Source: Bacteroidales bacterium CF (GTDB lineage: Bacteria; Bacteroidota; Bacteroidia; Bacteroidales; UBA932). Taken from it: a stretch of 64,000 nt of DNA. The notes below the pieces were generated by a model. The model saw only the letters and a list, made by a program, of their open reading frames with translations, had not been told where the DNA came from and made no database searches. The stretch covers positions 372,001-436,000 of the forward strand of contig CP006772.1 in the NCBI GenBank assembly GCA_000473305.1. The letters are read 5' to 3'. Position numbers and translations under genes: made by a program. The number at the start of each line of letters is the position of its first letter. The stretch's first letter is position 1. Positions 44,031-53,133 of the stretch are shown here, in pieces.

Positions 44031-45215
44031 ATGATGGATAACAAAAAATGCGGTTTTGACACAAAACTGATTCACAGCGACTATTTCGAAGATCAATTCG
44101 GTAGCGCTACAGTCCCCATTTACCAGACATCTACCTTTAAATTCAAGAATGCACAGGATGGAGCAGACTGTTTTTCAGGCAAGAGTGACGGTTATATTTA
44201 TACTCGAATAGCCAATCCGACGATAAGATCATTTGAAAAGTGCATTGCCGGTCTTGAGAACGGATATGATGGTATTGCAACAAGTTCGGGTATGGGCGCT
44301 GTTACATCTGTTTATATGTCACTACTGGCGGCAGGAAGTCATATTGTAAGTTCAGATGCTGTCTACGGCCCTGCCAGAGGAGTCCTGGAGCAGGATTTCT
44401 CGCGCTTCGGGGTGGAGGCGACTTTTGTAAATACCACAAAACCGGAGAATATAAAGGCAGCAATCAGACCCAACACGAAGGTTCTGTATATTGAGACTCC
44501 GGCAAATCCTACAATGGATATAACTGATATCTCAGAGTGTTCAAGAATTGCAAAGGAGCATGGGTTGATACTGGTAGTAGACAATACATTCAGCTCCCCG
44601 TATATTCAAAGACCGCTCGATTTGGGTGCCGATGTGGTTTTACACTCAATTACTAAGTTCATCAACGGACATGCTGATATAGTCGGTGGCGTGATTGTGG
44701 CAAAAGAGAAGGATTTATACAAGAAGATAAGACACTCAATGGTCTACATGGGGTGTAATATGGATCCTACACAGGCTTATATGGTTTTGAGAGGGGTAAA
44801 GACTTTGGGCATAAGAGTGGACAGGGCTCAGGAAAATGCAATGAAAGTTGCCGGGTTTCTTGAGAAGCATCCAAAGATCTCCTGGATTAAATATCCGGGA
44901 CTACCTTCTCATCCACAGTATGAACTCGCAAAAAAACAGATGTCCGGGCCGGGTTCTATGATGAGTTTCGGAATCAAGGGTGGTGTTGAGGCCGGAAGGA
45001 GACTTATGGACAATGTACATCTCGCATTACTGGCTGTATCATTGGGCGGAGTTGAGACATTGATTCAACATCCGGCGTCAATGACACATGCTGCGGTCAG
45101 CAGCGCGGACAAGCTTGCTGCAGGAATTACTGATGATCTTGTGAGATTCTCGGTAGGTATAGAGAATGTTGAGGATATAATCGCAGATCTGACTCAGGCT
45201 CTGGAAAAGATATAA
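44031..45215 (+). CDS. Cys/Met-metabolism PLP enzyme (methionine or cystathionine gamma-lyase)
   Basis: 394 residues. TRIANPTIRSFEKCIAGLENG and SSGMGAVTSVYMSLLAAGSHIVSSDAVYG are the substrate/PLP phosphate region; VVDNTFSSPYIQRPLDLGADVVLHSITKFINGHADIVGG holds the PLP-Lys (SITK). Enzymes of the family act on C-S bonds of cystathionine, homocysteine or methionine. At the position where methionine gamma-lyases often have YGC, this protein has YGP, so the specificity is unclear. Start may be the second Met. Ends at a bidirectional terminator shared with nifJ. Confidence 0.88.
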   Translation: MMDNKKCGFDTKLIHSDYFEDQFGSATVPIYQTSTFKFKNAQDGADCFSGKSDGYIYTRIANPTIRSFEKCIAGLENGYDGIATSSGMGAVTSVYMSLLAAGSHIVSSDAVYGPARGVLEQDFSRFGVEATFVNTTKPENIKAAIRPNTKVLYIETPANPTMDITDISECSRIAKEHGLILVVDNTFSSPYIQRPLDLGADVVLHSITKFINGHADIVGGVIVAKEKDLYKKIRHSMVYMGCNMDPTQAYMVLRGVKTLGIRVDRAQENAMKVAGFLEKHPKISWIKYPGLPSHPQYELAKKQMSGPGSMMSFGIKGGVEAGRRLMDNVHLALLAVSLGGVETLIQHPASMTHAAVSSADKLAAGITDDLVRFSVGIENVEDIIADLTQALEKI

Positions 45216-45238
45216 TTTTCCGGCCATTAAAGGATATA

Positions 45239-45270
45239 AAAAGGCTGCCCGTACCTCAGGCAGCCTTTCT
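45239..45270. terminator. Bidirectional terminator between PLP enzyme and nifJ
   Basis: GGCTGCC (45243-45249) pairs with GGCAGCC (45259-45265), with A-run on the left and TTT on the right. Serves both convergent genes. Confidence 0.85.
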
Positions 45271-45288
45271 TGCTATATGTCGGCTAGA

Positions 45289-48200
45289 TTATACTCCGGC
45301 CAATTTCTTGTACGAATTGTATCTCCATTTTGCGTACTCTTCAGTGAGTCTGAACAACTCCTCAGATTCCTGAGGGAATGTCTTGGCAAGAGAGCTGTAA
45401 CGTACCTCTCCTTTGAGGAATTCCTGGAATTTAGTCCAATCTGGCTCTTTGCTATCCAGTGTGAAAGGATTTTTACCTTCAGCCTCGAGAGCAGGGTTAA
45501 ACCTGTAAAGATGCCAGTAACCACATTCAACAGCCACCTTCTCCTCTTTCTGCGAAGCACCCATGCCGTATTTCAGACCATGGTTGATACAAGGTGAGTA
45601 AGCGATGATCAGAGATGGTCCGTCATATGCCTCAGCCTCTTTCAGTACATTGAAGAGCTGGTTGTGGCTTGCACCCATTGCAACCTGTGCAACGTATACA
45701 TAGCCGTAGCTCATGGCCATCATTCCAAGGTCTTTCTTGCGGACCCTCTTTCCTGATGTTGCAAATTTGGCAACAGCACCAGCGGGTGTTGATTTTGAAG
45801 ATTGTCCTCCGGTATTTGAGTAAACCTCTGTGTCAAGTACAAGTACGTTCACATTTTCTCCGGATGCAAGTACATGGTCAAGTCCACCGTATCCGATATC
45901 GTATGCCCATCCGTCACCACCGAAGATCCATTGAGAACGTGCTACCATGAAATCTTTCAGAGATGTGAGCTCCTTGCAAATGTCACATTTGCATGATGAG
46001 ATAAGAGGTAAAAGCTTATCGGCAACCTCTCTGCTGCCTGCAGCGTCATTTCTCTTAGAGAGCCACTCGCCGAACAAAACTTTCATTTCAGCAGAACATG
46101 AGTTGCATTCGAGACCGTCAGCCATAAGTTTGGCAACCCTGTCACGTACCCTTTCTGCTCCCATATACATACCCAAGCCGAATTCTGCATTGTCTTCAAA
46201 GAGTGAGTTTGCCCATGAAGGACCATAGCCGTCTTTGTTTGTAGTGTATGGGGATGCAGGGAATGAACCGCCGTAAATGGATGAGCAACCTGTTGCATTG
46301 GCTATCATCATGTGATCTCCGAACAATTGGGTTACAGCCTTTACATAAGGAGTCTCACCGCAGCCTGCACATGCGCCGGAGAACTCAAACAGTGGTTGTG
46401 AGAACATAAGGTTCTTGACATTCTGTGTCTTAGGCTGAACTGTGTCTTTATACCCGATAACAGAGTGCAGATAATCAAAGTTCTCCTGCTCGTGGAGTTG
46501 TGTCTCAATAGGTTTCATGACAAGAGCTTTTGTCTTGGCAGGACATACATCTGCGCAGTTTCCGCAACCTGTACAATCCAGGACAGATACCTGTATTGTA
46601 AAGCTGTGCTCTTTGAAAGCTCCGTTTCCGGTAACCTTCTTAATGCCGGCAGGAGCCGAAGCCTGCTCTTCAGCTGTCATCAGGAACGGACGGATAGCTG
46701 CGTGAGGGCAAACATAAGCACACTGATTACACTGAATACAGTTTTCATTTTGCCATTCAGGAACATGGACAGCAATACCTCTCTTTTCGTAAGCGGCAGT
46801 TCCAGAAGGGATTGTGCCATCTTCCAGATGTAAGAAAGCACTTACAGGAAGATCGTTTCCATTCTGAGCATTTACAGGGTCTGCAACATTCCTTACCCAA
46901 TCCGGAGCAAGTCTGTCGAAGTTTGATGGACGGAATTTTGCCGAGAGGTTTTTCCATTCACAAGGAACATCAACCTGAACATATTCTGCACCTCTTTCGA
47001 TGGCAGCATAGTTCATCTTGAGAATAGCCTCACCTTTTCTGCCGTATGATTTTTCTGCAGCTTTCTTCATCTCCTTAACGGCTTGCTCGTAAGGAACAAT
47101 ATCCGCTATTTTGAAGAAGGCTGACTGAAGAATTGTATTTGTCCTGTTTCCAAGTCCAATCTCTTCGGCAATGCTTGTTGCATTTATAATGTATAGCTTA
47201 AGCTCTTTCTTTGCAATTGTGGCTTTTATAAAATCAGGCAACTTCTCTTTTGTCTCCTCAGCAGACCAGAGTGTGTTAAGAAGCAATGTGCCTCCCTTCT
47301 TAATACCTTTCAGAACGTCGTATTTGTGAAGGTAAGATGTTACGTGGCATGCAACAAAATCAGGAGTTGAAACCAGATAGGGTGACTGAATCGGTGAATC
47401 CCCGAATCTCAGGTGAGAACAGGTGTATCCGCCTGATTTTTTTGAATCGTAGTCGAAATATGCCTGAACATATTTAGGAGTGGTTTCACCGATAATCTTG
47501 ATTGTATTCTTATTTGCACCTACAGTACCGTCAGAACCAAGACCATAGAATTTGCACTCTTTGACGCCCGGTTTTGCAAGGCTAATCTCCTCTTTCACAG
47601 GAAGAGACTTGAAACTGATATCATCAACTATACCAATTGTAAATCCGTTCTTAGGCTCTTTGAGCTTGAGGTTTTCAAATACTGATATGATTTGCGCAGG
47701 GCTTGTATCTTTTGATGAGAGGCCATAGCGTCCGCCAACAATAAGAGGCATCTTTCCGCCCTTGTCTGCAATGACAGATTTAACGTCCAGGTAGAGTGGC
47801 TCTCCTGTAGAACCGGGTTCTTTTGTCCTGTCGAGAACTGCAATTTTCTTAACGCTCTTAGGCAGAACCCTGAAGAAGTACTTAGCAGAGAAAGGTCTGT
47901 ATAGACGAACTGTAAGAAGTCCGACTTTTTCGCCTTTTTCTTTAAGGTGGTCGATAGTCTCTTTGATTGTCTCACAAACCGAACCCATTGCAATGATAAT
48001 ATTCTCTGCCTCAGGATCTCCGTAGTAATCAAAAGGAAGATAGTGACGGCCTGTCAGCTCGCTGATCTCGCCCATGTATCTTGCTACGATATCAGGAACT
48101 GCATCGTAGTAAGGATTGCAGGCTTCTCTCGCCTGGAAGAATACGTCCGGATTCTGGGCAGTACCCTTTGTTACCGGCTTGTTAGGATTAAGAGCCCTGT

Positions 48201-48819
48201 TTCTGAAAGCAGCGAGAGATTTGTCGCTTATCATCTCTTTAAGGGCATCCGGGTCCAGAGCCTCTATTTTTTGTATCTCGTGAGAAGTTCTGAAGCCATC
48301 AAAAAAGTGTACAAAAGGAATTCTTGATTTGAGTGTTGACAGATGTGCCACTGCACCTAAATCCATAGCTTCCTGTACACTACTCGAGGCAATCATGGAA
48401 AATCCGGTCTGTCTGGTAGCCATTACATCGGAATGGTCTCCGAAGATTGATAAAGCCTGAGCAGCTAAAGTTCTGGCAGATACGTGAAAAACTGTCGGAA
48501 GCATCTCTCCTGCTATTTTGTACATGTTTGGAATCATCAGAAGTAAGCCTTGAGATGCAGTAAATGTTGTGGCCAGTACACCTGCCTGGAGTGCTCCGTG
48601 CAGAGCACCTGCTGCTCCGCCTTCACTTTGCATTTCAACGACCTTTACATTTTCTCCGAAAAGGTTCTTCTTTCCGAAGGCATTCCATTCGTCCACATAC
48701 TCCGCCATTGTAGATGAAGGAGTGATAGGATAGATTGCTGCAAGTTCGCTGAAAAGGTAGGCAACGTGTGCTGCGGCGTAGTTACCATCACAGGTAATGA
48801 ATTTTTTTTCCTTTGCCAT
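45289..48819 (-). CDS. nifJ: Pyruvate:ferredoxin (flavodoxin) oxidoreductase
   Basis: 1176 residues, single-chain form. Domain I begins YPITPSSTMAEYVDEW, the pyruvate/TPP domain. Domain V carries two 4Fe-4S clusters, CIQCNQCAYVCPH near 690 and CTGCGNCADVCPAK near 745. A third cluster uses Cys residues near CAGCGETPY (815) and CNSC. The TPP motif GGDGWAYDIGYGGLDHV lies near 965. It oxidises pyruvate to acetyl-CoA, CO2 and reduced ferredoxin, consistent with an anaerobic fermenter. Expressed from a leader that holds a short reading frame. Confidence 0.96.
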   Translation of the reverse strand: MAKEKKFITCDGNYAAAHVAYLFSELAAIYPITPSSTMAEYVDEWNAFGKKNLFGENVKVVEMQSEGGAAGALHGALQAGVLATTFTASQGLLLMIPNMYKIAGEMLPTVFHVSARTLAAQALSIFGDHSDVMATRQTGFSMIASSSVQEAMDLGAVAHLSTLKSRIPFVHFFDGFRTSHEIQKIEALDPDALKEMISDKSLAAFRNRALNPNKPVTKGTAQNPDVFFQAREACNPYYDAVPDIVARYMGEISELTGRHYLPFDYYGDPEAENIIIAMGSVCETIKETIDHLKEKGEKVGLLTVRLYRPFSAKYFFRVLPKSVKKIAVLDRTKEPGSTGEPLYLDVKSVIADKGGKMPLIVGGRYGLSSKDTSPAQIISVFENLKLKEPKNGFTIGIVDDISFKSLPVKEEISLAKPGVKECKFYGLGSDGTVGANKNTIKIIGETTPKYVQAYFDYDSKKSGGYTCSHLRFGDSPIQSPYLVSTPDFVACHVTSYLHKYDVLKGIKKGGTLLLNTLWSAEETKEKLPDFIKATIAKKELKLYIINATSIAEEIGLGNRTNTILQSAFFKIADIVPYEQAVKEMKKAAEKSYGRKGEAILKMNYAAIERGAEYVQVDVPCEWKNLSAKFRPSNFDRLAPDWVRNVADPVNAQNGNDLPVSAFLHLEDGTIPSGTAAYEKRGIAVHVPEWQNENCIQCNQCAYVCPHAAIRPFLMTAEEQASAPAGIKKVTGNGAFKEHSFTIQVSVLDCTGCGNCADVCPAKTKALVMKPIETQLHEQENFDYLHSVIGYKDTVQPKTQNVKNLMFSQPLFEFSGACAGCGETPYVKAVTQLFGDHMMIANATGCSSIYGGSFPASPYTTNKDGYGPSWANSLFEDNAEFGLGMYMGAERVRDRVAKLMADGLECNSCSAEMKVLFGEWLSKRNDAAGSREVADKLLPLISSCKCDICKELTSLKDFMVARSQWIFGGDGWAYDIGYGGLDHVLASGENVNVLVLDTEVYSNTGGQSSKSTPAGAVAKFATSGKRVRKKDLGMMAMSYGYVYVAQVAMGASHNQLFNVLKEAEAYDGPSLIIAYSPCINHGLKYGMGASQKEEKVAVECGYWHLYRFNPALEAEGKNPFTLDSKEPDWTKFQEFLKGEVRYSSLAKTFPQESEELFRLTEEYAKWRYNSYKKLAGV

Positions 48820-49119
48820 AGCTATTTTATTTAATTTATAAAGATTTTTAATTTAGATGAATTCAATTGGAACATAGTGTAAAAAATCAAAATGGCCGGT
48901 AATATTAAAATATTACAGACCAAGGTTATATCTTCAACATATTGATTGTGGTAAAGTCCCTTGAAGAGGACTTTACCGATATGAGCTCTGTCTCAAGCTC
49001 GAACTCCTTTATGGTTTGAATAGGTTTTAGCATTTTATATACTTTTACAAAAATAATCAAAAAAATTAAGATTCTAAAGTTTATTTTAGCTAATTTCATC
49101 CCATTAAAAAGAGATAAAA
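48820..49119. other. Intergenic leader region, nifJ / exported protein
   Basis: The 300-base gap between divergent genes. The half next to nifJ has the small ORF and hairpin described at 48926-49033. The rest is AT-rich with a run of TTTTAATTT-like sequence and no clear -33/-7 pair for the plus-strand gene at 49120. Confidence 0.6.
48926..49033 (-). CDS. Possible 35-residue small ORF in the nifJ leader
   Basis: Reads MLKPIQTIKEFELETELISV then KSSSRDFTTINMLKI. It contains most of a 10-bp perfect hairpin (GGTAAAGTCC with its complement, 48950-48959 and 48968-48977). A minus-strand TATTTTTG box lies 15 bases upstream (49048-49055). No recognised homologue; 106 bases separate it from nifJ. The codon choice looks protein-like, but a regulatory RNA or chance ORF is equally possible. 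Confidence 0.3.
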   Translation of the reverse strand: MLKPIQTIKEFELETELISVKSSSRDFTTINMLKI

Positions 49120-49818
49120 ATGAAGATGAATAAAAGGTTGTTGATCCTACTTCTTATTATAATACAACTCCCTGTTTTCGCTCAGGATGGCGTGTTAAAG
49201 GCCCGTGACGGTAAGATTTTCGACAGCGAGGCTTTCCTGAAACACAGGTATGCAATGCCAACTTTCAGTAACGGGAAAATTATCCTAAAAGATAAAACTA
49301 CATATACCGGGAAATTCAATGTCGACAATTGTTCCCAGACATTAAGAATGATAGGTGAAAAGGGAGATACTCTTACTGTAGCATCTGAGGGTCTTGTAGT
49401 ATCAATGAGCGCCGGAGGATATCTTTTCTATAAGATTAAAAACAGATATATTCAGATTCTGGATACGGACGGAGAGACAAGTCTGGGTCTTGCAAAGCAG
49501 GTGACTTTCGGCCGAAAGGCGCTAACAGGTGCGTTTGGTATGTCTGATGATGTGGCTATGATGGATAATGTTGTCTCAACAGAAGACAATTTTTATTATC
49601 AGATAGAAAAGGGGCTGTGGTCCGGCTCTGTTCCTTTCAACTACAGGGAAATAGTATATATAGTAAGCAAGGGAAGGCTTTACTCTTTCACAAATTCAAC
49701 TCTGAAAAAGTTCTTTCCGGACAAGTATGCAGATATAGAGAAATATATAAAAGAGCAGAAACTGGACATCTCTAAACGAGAAGATGCGTCTCTGCTCTAT
49801 AAATTCGTAATTCGCTGA
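49120..49818 (+). CDS. Exported protein of unknown function
   Basis: 232 residues with a signal peptide (MKMNKRLLILLLIIIQLPVFAQ, about 1-22). The rest is mainly beta-strand: YAMPTFSNGKIILKDKTTYTGKFNVDNCSQTLRMIGEKGDTLTVASEGLVVSMSAGG, then a helical end (LKKFFPDKYADIEKYIKEQ). No lipobox or known motif. Probably periplasmic or outer-membrane associated. Convergent with fabD, 10 bases apart, with no terminator visible between. Confidence 0.7.
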   Translation: MKMNKRLLILLLIIIQLPVFAQDGVLKARDGKIFDSEAFLKHRYAMPTFSNGKIILKDKTTYTGKFNVDNCSQTLRMIGEKGDTLTVASEGLVVSMSAGGYLFYKIKNRYIQILDTDGETSLGLAKQVTFGRKALTGAFGMSDDVAMMDNVVSTEDNFYYQIEKGLWSGSVPFNYREIVYIVSKGRLYSFTNSTLKKFFPDKYADIEKYIKEQKLDISKREDASLLYKFVIR

Positions 49819-49828
49819 GGACTATCTC

Positions 49829-50704
49829 TTATTGATAACCGTTGGTTGTGCTCTCGGGCAGGATTTTCTTAATCATGTTCTGAAGGACATTGCCGGGACC
49901 GAGTTCAATAAACTCCCTTCCTCCGTCACTCCATATGTTTTCTACAGATTGTCTCCATCTTACAGGAGCTGTCAATTGCAGGATAAGATTCCTCTTAATC
50001 TCATCGGGACAAGTATGAGGTTGAGCATCTACATTTTGATAAATCGGGCAGATAGGTTTGCTGAACACGGTTGAGTCAATTGCTGCAGCGAGCTCCTGTC
50101 TTGCCGGTTCCATGAGTGGAGAGTGGAAAGCTCCGCCAACCGCCAGTATGATAGCTCTCTTTGCGCCGGCAGCCTTAAGCGATTCACAAGCCTGGTTAAT
50201 AGCAGAAAGAGAACCGGAAATAACAAGCTGCCCAATTGTGTTATAGTTTGCAGGGACTACCACTCCGGGTGTCTCAGCGCAGACTTTCTCTACTGTTGCA
50301 TCATCAAGTCCCAGTATTGCAGCCATCGTTGATGGTTCAATCTCACATGCCTTCTGCATTGCTTTAGCTCTTGCAGAAACAAGACGCAGTCCGTCTTCGA
50401 AACTTAATGCCTTTGCCGCAACGAGAGCTGAAAACTCGCCGAGCGAGTGACCGGCAACCATTTGCGGGCTAAAATCATTGTGGCAGATTGATAGTATAAC
50501 AGAGTGGATAAAAATTGCAGGTTGAGTCACCTTTGTTTGTTTGAGCTCCTCGTCACTCCCCTCGAACATTGTATCTGTTATGCGGAATCCGAGGATGTCA
50601 TCAGCTTTCTCAAAGAGTTCTCTGGCTTGAGGATATGAGTTGTAAAGCCCCTTTCCCATACCACTGAACTGTGCCCCTTGACCGGGGAAAACAAATGCTT
50701 TCAT
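49829..50704 (-). CDS. fabD: Malonyl-CoA:ACP transacylase
   Basis: 291 residues from ATG 50704 (MKAFVFPGQGAQFSGMG); eight codons open upstream are unlikely to be used. FPGQGAQ and GHSLGEFSAL (catalytic Ser near 90, oxyanion His/Arg in SARAKAMQ) are family motifs; AVGGAFHSPLM holds the catalytic His near 195. It loads malonyl groups on ACP for fatty acid synthesis. Isolated from other fab genes; a TATCTTTG box precedes it. Confidence 0.95.
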   Translation of the reverse strand: MKAFVFPGQGAQFSGMGKGLYNSYPQARELFEKADDILGFRITDTMFEGSDEELKQTKVTQPAIFIHSVILSICHNDFSPQMVAGHSLGEFSALVAAKALSFEDGLRLVSARAKAMQKACEIEPSTMAAILGLDDATVEKVCAETPGVVVPANYNTIGQLVISGSLSAINQACESLKAAGAKRAIILAVGGAFHSPLMEPARQELAAAIDSTVFSKPICPIYQNVDAQPHTCPDEIKRNLILQLTAPVRWRQSVENIWSDGGREFIELGPGNVLQNMIKKILPESTTNGYQ

Positions 50705-50725
50705 ATGATATAAAATATTAAGCAG

Positions 50726-50733
50726 CAAAGATA
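50726..50733 (-). promoter_or_regulatory. Promoter -7 box of fabD
   Basis: Reads TATCTTTG on the minus strand, 21 bases before the start codon. No clear -33 box. Confidence 0.55.
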
Positions 50734-50758
50734 CATTTTTTAATCAATATTAAAATTG

Positions 50759-50766
50759 TACCTTTG
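50759..50766 (+). promoter_or_regulatory. Promoter -7 box of tRNA-Arg
   Basis: TACCTTTG, 13 bases before the tRNA; it faces away from the fabD box 25 bases to the left. Confidence 0.5.
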
Positions 50767-50779
50767 CTGCTCAATACAA

Positions 50780-50853
50780 GGCCTAGTAGTTCAGTTGAAT
50801 AGAACGTCAGATTCCGGTTCTGAAAGTCGGGGGTTTGAATCCCTCCTAGGTCA
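50780..50853 (+). tRNA. tRNA-Arg (anticodon CCG)
   Basis: 74 bases. Acceptor GGCCTAG/CTAGGTC, D-stem GTTC/GAAC, anticodon stem TCAGA/TCTGA with loop TTCCGGT, so anticodon CCG reading CGG. T-stem GGGGG/CCCTC with one G-T. Discriminator A. CCA not encoded. Confidence 0.93.
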
Positions 50854-51172
50854 CTGCAATTTGCTCAAAATTAAGCTCTTTAATCAAGGGGCGATAATTC
50901 AAAGACTATAACTTTTCGGTTGTACGGAGATTCCCTGTTTTCGGAGTCTCCTGTTTGCTGCTACCCCAAACATTTGAATCTTAGAACATTGAATTCAATA
51001 CGACCAATAAGCCACAGTATGAATAAGAACTTAAATCCTGTTAAAATAAAATTACTTGATTTGCCAATCACATAATAGATGCACGAGGCAGATGTTTCGT
51101 TGCATCAAAAAAGGGAAAATTTTTAAAATTTTCCCTTTTAAGTCTTTTTATCGATTTCTAAAAAGCCTGTGA
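50854..51172. other. Non-coding gap, tRNA-Arg to carboxyltransferase gene
   Basis: 319 bases without a convincing reading frame. It holds small hairpins: GGAGA/TCTCC near 50926-50950 and GATGCACGA/TCGTTGCATC at 51079-51106, then the strong terminator at 51109-51139. Confidence 0.6.
51109..51139. terminator. Terminator of the carboxyltransferase gene
   Basis: A 15-bp perfect inverted repeat with a one-base centre (AAAAGGGAAAATTTT, 51109-51123, and 51125-51139). The A/T ends make it work on both strands; the minus-strand gene ends 34 bases away. Confidence 0.8.
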
Positions 51173-52954
51173 TTACTCAACAAAAGCAATTATCTCACCT
51201 TTTTGTACTGTCTCTCCGTGTTTTGCGCAGATTGCAACAATCTTGCCTTCAAAGGCAGGCTTGATCTCTTCAAGTCCGTAAAAAGCCTGAACAAAGCACA
51301 TCGGCTTGTTAGCCTCAACCTTTTCACCTATGTTTGGAGCAGATGATTTGTCGATAATATCGTATTGCCAGATAAGTTGTCCTTTAACTGTTGACTGTAC
51401 AGGTTTTGCATTAGGGTTGGCTGCTATGATCTTCTCAACGTCAACCTTAGGCATTTCAACTACAGGTCTTGTAATTACTATAGGAGCATTTGCCTTTGCC
51501 TTGGCAGCCTCAAGCTCTGCTGTGAAACGTTGTTTGGCAACACCGCTCTTGTAGTCACGATACTGTCTTTCGTGCATTGCAAACTCGAACAATTCCTCTT
51601 CGTCCTCTCCGAGATCCCAGTTGTTCTCCTTCATCTCTTTCCTGAAGCGGTCCAGTTCATTAGGGAATGCATCCTGTGGATTTCCATTGTAGAACTCCAT
51701 TCCTTTCTCTTTAGCAAGCTGTATGATCTCAGGTGCAAGTTCGCCCGGAAGCTTACCGGTCTTGCCGAGAATCATGTTCCATGTATCTTTGTCAATGGTT
51801 GACCATCTTGGTTCTCCCTTGAGCGTATGCATCAGGTTCATGAGAGCTGTATTCTTCACATACTGGCTGAATGGAGTAACTAAAGGAGGGTAGCCGAGTC
51901 TAGGCCATACATACTCAACCTCCTGGAAGAGCATTACAACCAGCTCGTCAAGTTTGAGCTCTTTTTTGCCCTGGTTTCTTAGAGATGAGTTTATAGCGCC
52001 GTGGAAGCCCTTCAGGTCTGCCATCATTGATCCCATCATACCTCCGGGAAGGCCGCAACCTACAAGAAGAGAGGTGCTGACTTTGTTGCTCGGATCCATG
52101 AAATATCCGAGGTAGTCATCCATGAATGATTGAGTAAGACTTCTTGCCTCCATGTAAGCGTCCATGTTGATATCCTTAACAAGGAAACCTGCATCTTTAA
52201 GCATTGCCTGAATAGTTATCACGTCCGGGTGAACCATGCCCCATGCGATAGGCTCCATGGCAACGTCAATGTAGTCAGCACCTGCGCGGGCAACTTCAAG
52301 CATTGAAGCAACTGAGAAACCGGGACCGCTGTGACCGTGATATTCAACAACGATATGCGGATATTTATCCTTTATTGCTTTTGTAAGTCTTCCGAGGAAT
52401 GCAGGACGGCCAATACCGGCCATATCCTTAAGACAAATCTCATCAGCTCCGAATGCAACAACCTTGTCAACAAGGCTCATGTAATATTCAACAGTGTGAA
52501 CAGGAGAGGATGTGATACTCAGCGCAATCTGTGATATCATACCGCCTTTCTTCGCATACTTTGCAGAAAGCTCAAGGTTTCTTGGGTCATTCAGACCGCA
52601 GAAGGAGCGGGAAATGTTTGTTCCCTGTTTTGCCTTAACTTTGTACATGAGTTCGCGAACGTCAGCCGGCACCGGATTCATACGCAGTGCATTAAGACCT
52701 CTTTCGAGCATGTGGGTCTGAATACCCACTTTGTTGAAAGGTGCTGTCCATTCTCTTACGGCCTTGTTTGGATTTTCTCCAAAAAGAAGGTTTACCTGTT
52801 CAAAAGCACCACCGTTTGTTTCAACGCGGTCGAAGCAACCCATGTCAATAATGACAGGAGCAATCTGTTTTAACTGGTGAACCATCGGAACATATTTTCC
52901 TGATGATTGCCACATGTCTCTGTATAACAGAGAGAATTTAATTTCGCGAGCCAT
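51173..52954 (-). CDS. OadA/PycB-like carboxyltransferase subunit with atypical biotinyl domain
   Basis: 593 residues. Residues 1-300 are the DRE-TIM-like carboxyltransferase barrel (SLLYRDMWQSSGKYVP, ETNGGAFEQVN, SFCGLNDPRN, CLKDMAGIGRP, VEYHGHSGPGFSVASM), with a PycA/OadA conserved region to about 460. A linker (APIVITRPVVEMPKVD) leads to a biotinyl/lipoyl-type domain (510-593). Where biotin carriers have (E)AMKM, this one reads CFVQAFYGLEEIKPA, with no lysine at the turn. It may decarboxylate or transfer CO2 using a separate biotin protein. No such protein or membrane subunits (OadB/G) are adjacent. Confidence 0.85.
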   Translation of the reverse strand: MAREIKFSLLYRDMWQSSGKYVPMVHQLKQIAPVIIDMGCFDRVETNGGAFEQVNLLFGENPNKAVREWTAPFNKVGIQTHMLERGLNALRMNPVPADVRELMYKVKAKQGTNISRSFCGLNDPRNLELSAKYAKKGGMISQIALSITSSPVHTVEYYMSLVDKVVAFGADEICLKDMAGIGRPAFLGRLTKAIKDKYPHIVVEYHGHSGPGFSVASMLEVARAGADYIDVAMEPIAWGMVHPDVITIQAMLKDAGFLVKDINMDAYMEARSLTQSFMDDYLGYFMDPSNKVSTSLLVGCGLPGGMMGSMMADLKGFHGAINSSLRNQGKKELKLDELVVMLFQEVEYVWPRLGYPPLVTPFSQYVKNTALMNLMHTLKGEPRWSTIDKDTWNMILGKTGKLPGELAPEIIQLAKEKGMEFYNGNPQDAFPNELDRFRKEMKENNWDLGEDEEELFEFAMHERQYRDYKSGVAKQRFTAELEAAKAKANAPIVITRPVVEMPKVDVEKIIAANPNAKPVQSTVKGQLIWQYDIIDKSSAPNIGEKVEANKPMCFVQAFYGLEEIKPAFEGKIVAICAKHGETVQKGEIIAFVE

Positions 52955-52991
52955 ATATCATTAATTTAATCTTATAAACAACTTTGGACCG

Positions 52992-52999
52992 CAAAAGTA
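52992..52999 (-). promoter_or_regulatory. Promoter -7 box of the carboxyltransferase gene
   Basis: TACTTTTG on the minus strand, 38 bases before the start codon. Confidence 0.5.
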
Positions 53000-53076
53000 A
53001 GAAATATTTGCAGAATATAGGTATCGAATTGAAACATTTTGCTTAAGAATCGAAATCTTTATTTTTTTTGAGACTA

Positions 53077-53110
53077 TTTGTGTTTTTATTGAAAAAAATC
53101 ACTACTTTTG
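53077..53110 (+). promoter_or_regulatory. Promoter of tRNA-His
   Basis: TTTG (53077-53080) and TACTTTTG (53103-53110), 22 bases apart, 23 bases before the tRNA. Confidence 0.6.
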
Positions 53111-53133
53111 CAGCCCGATTTGTTCGGAATTAT

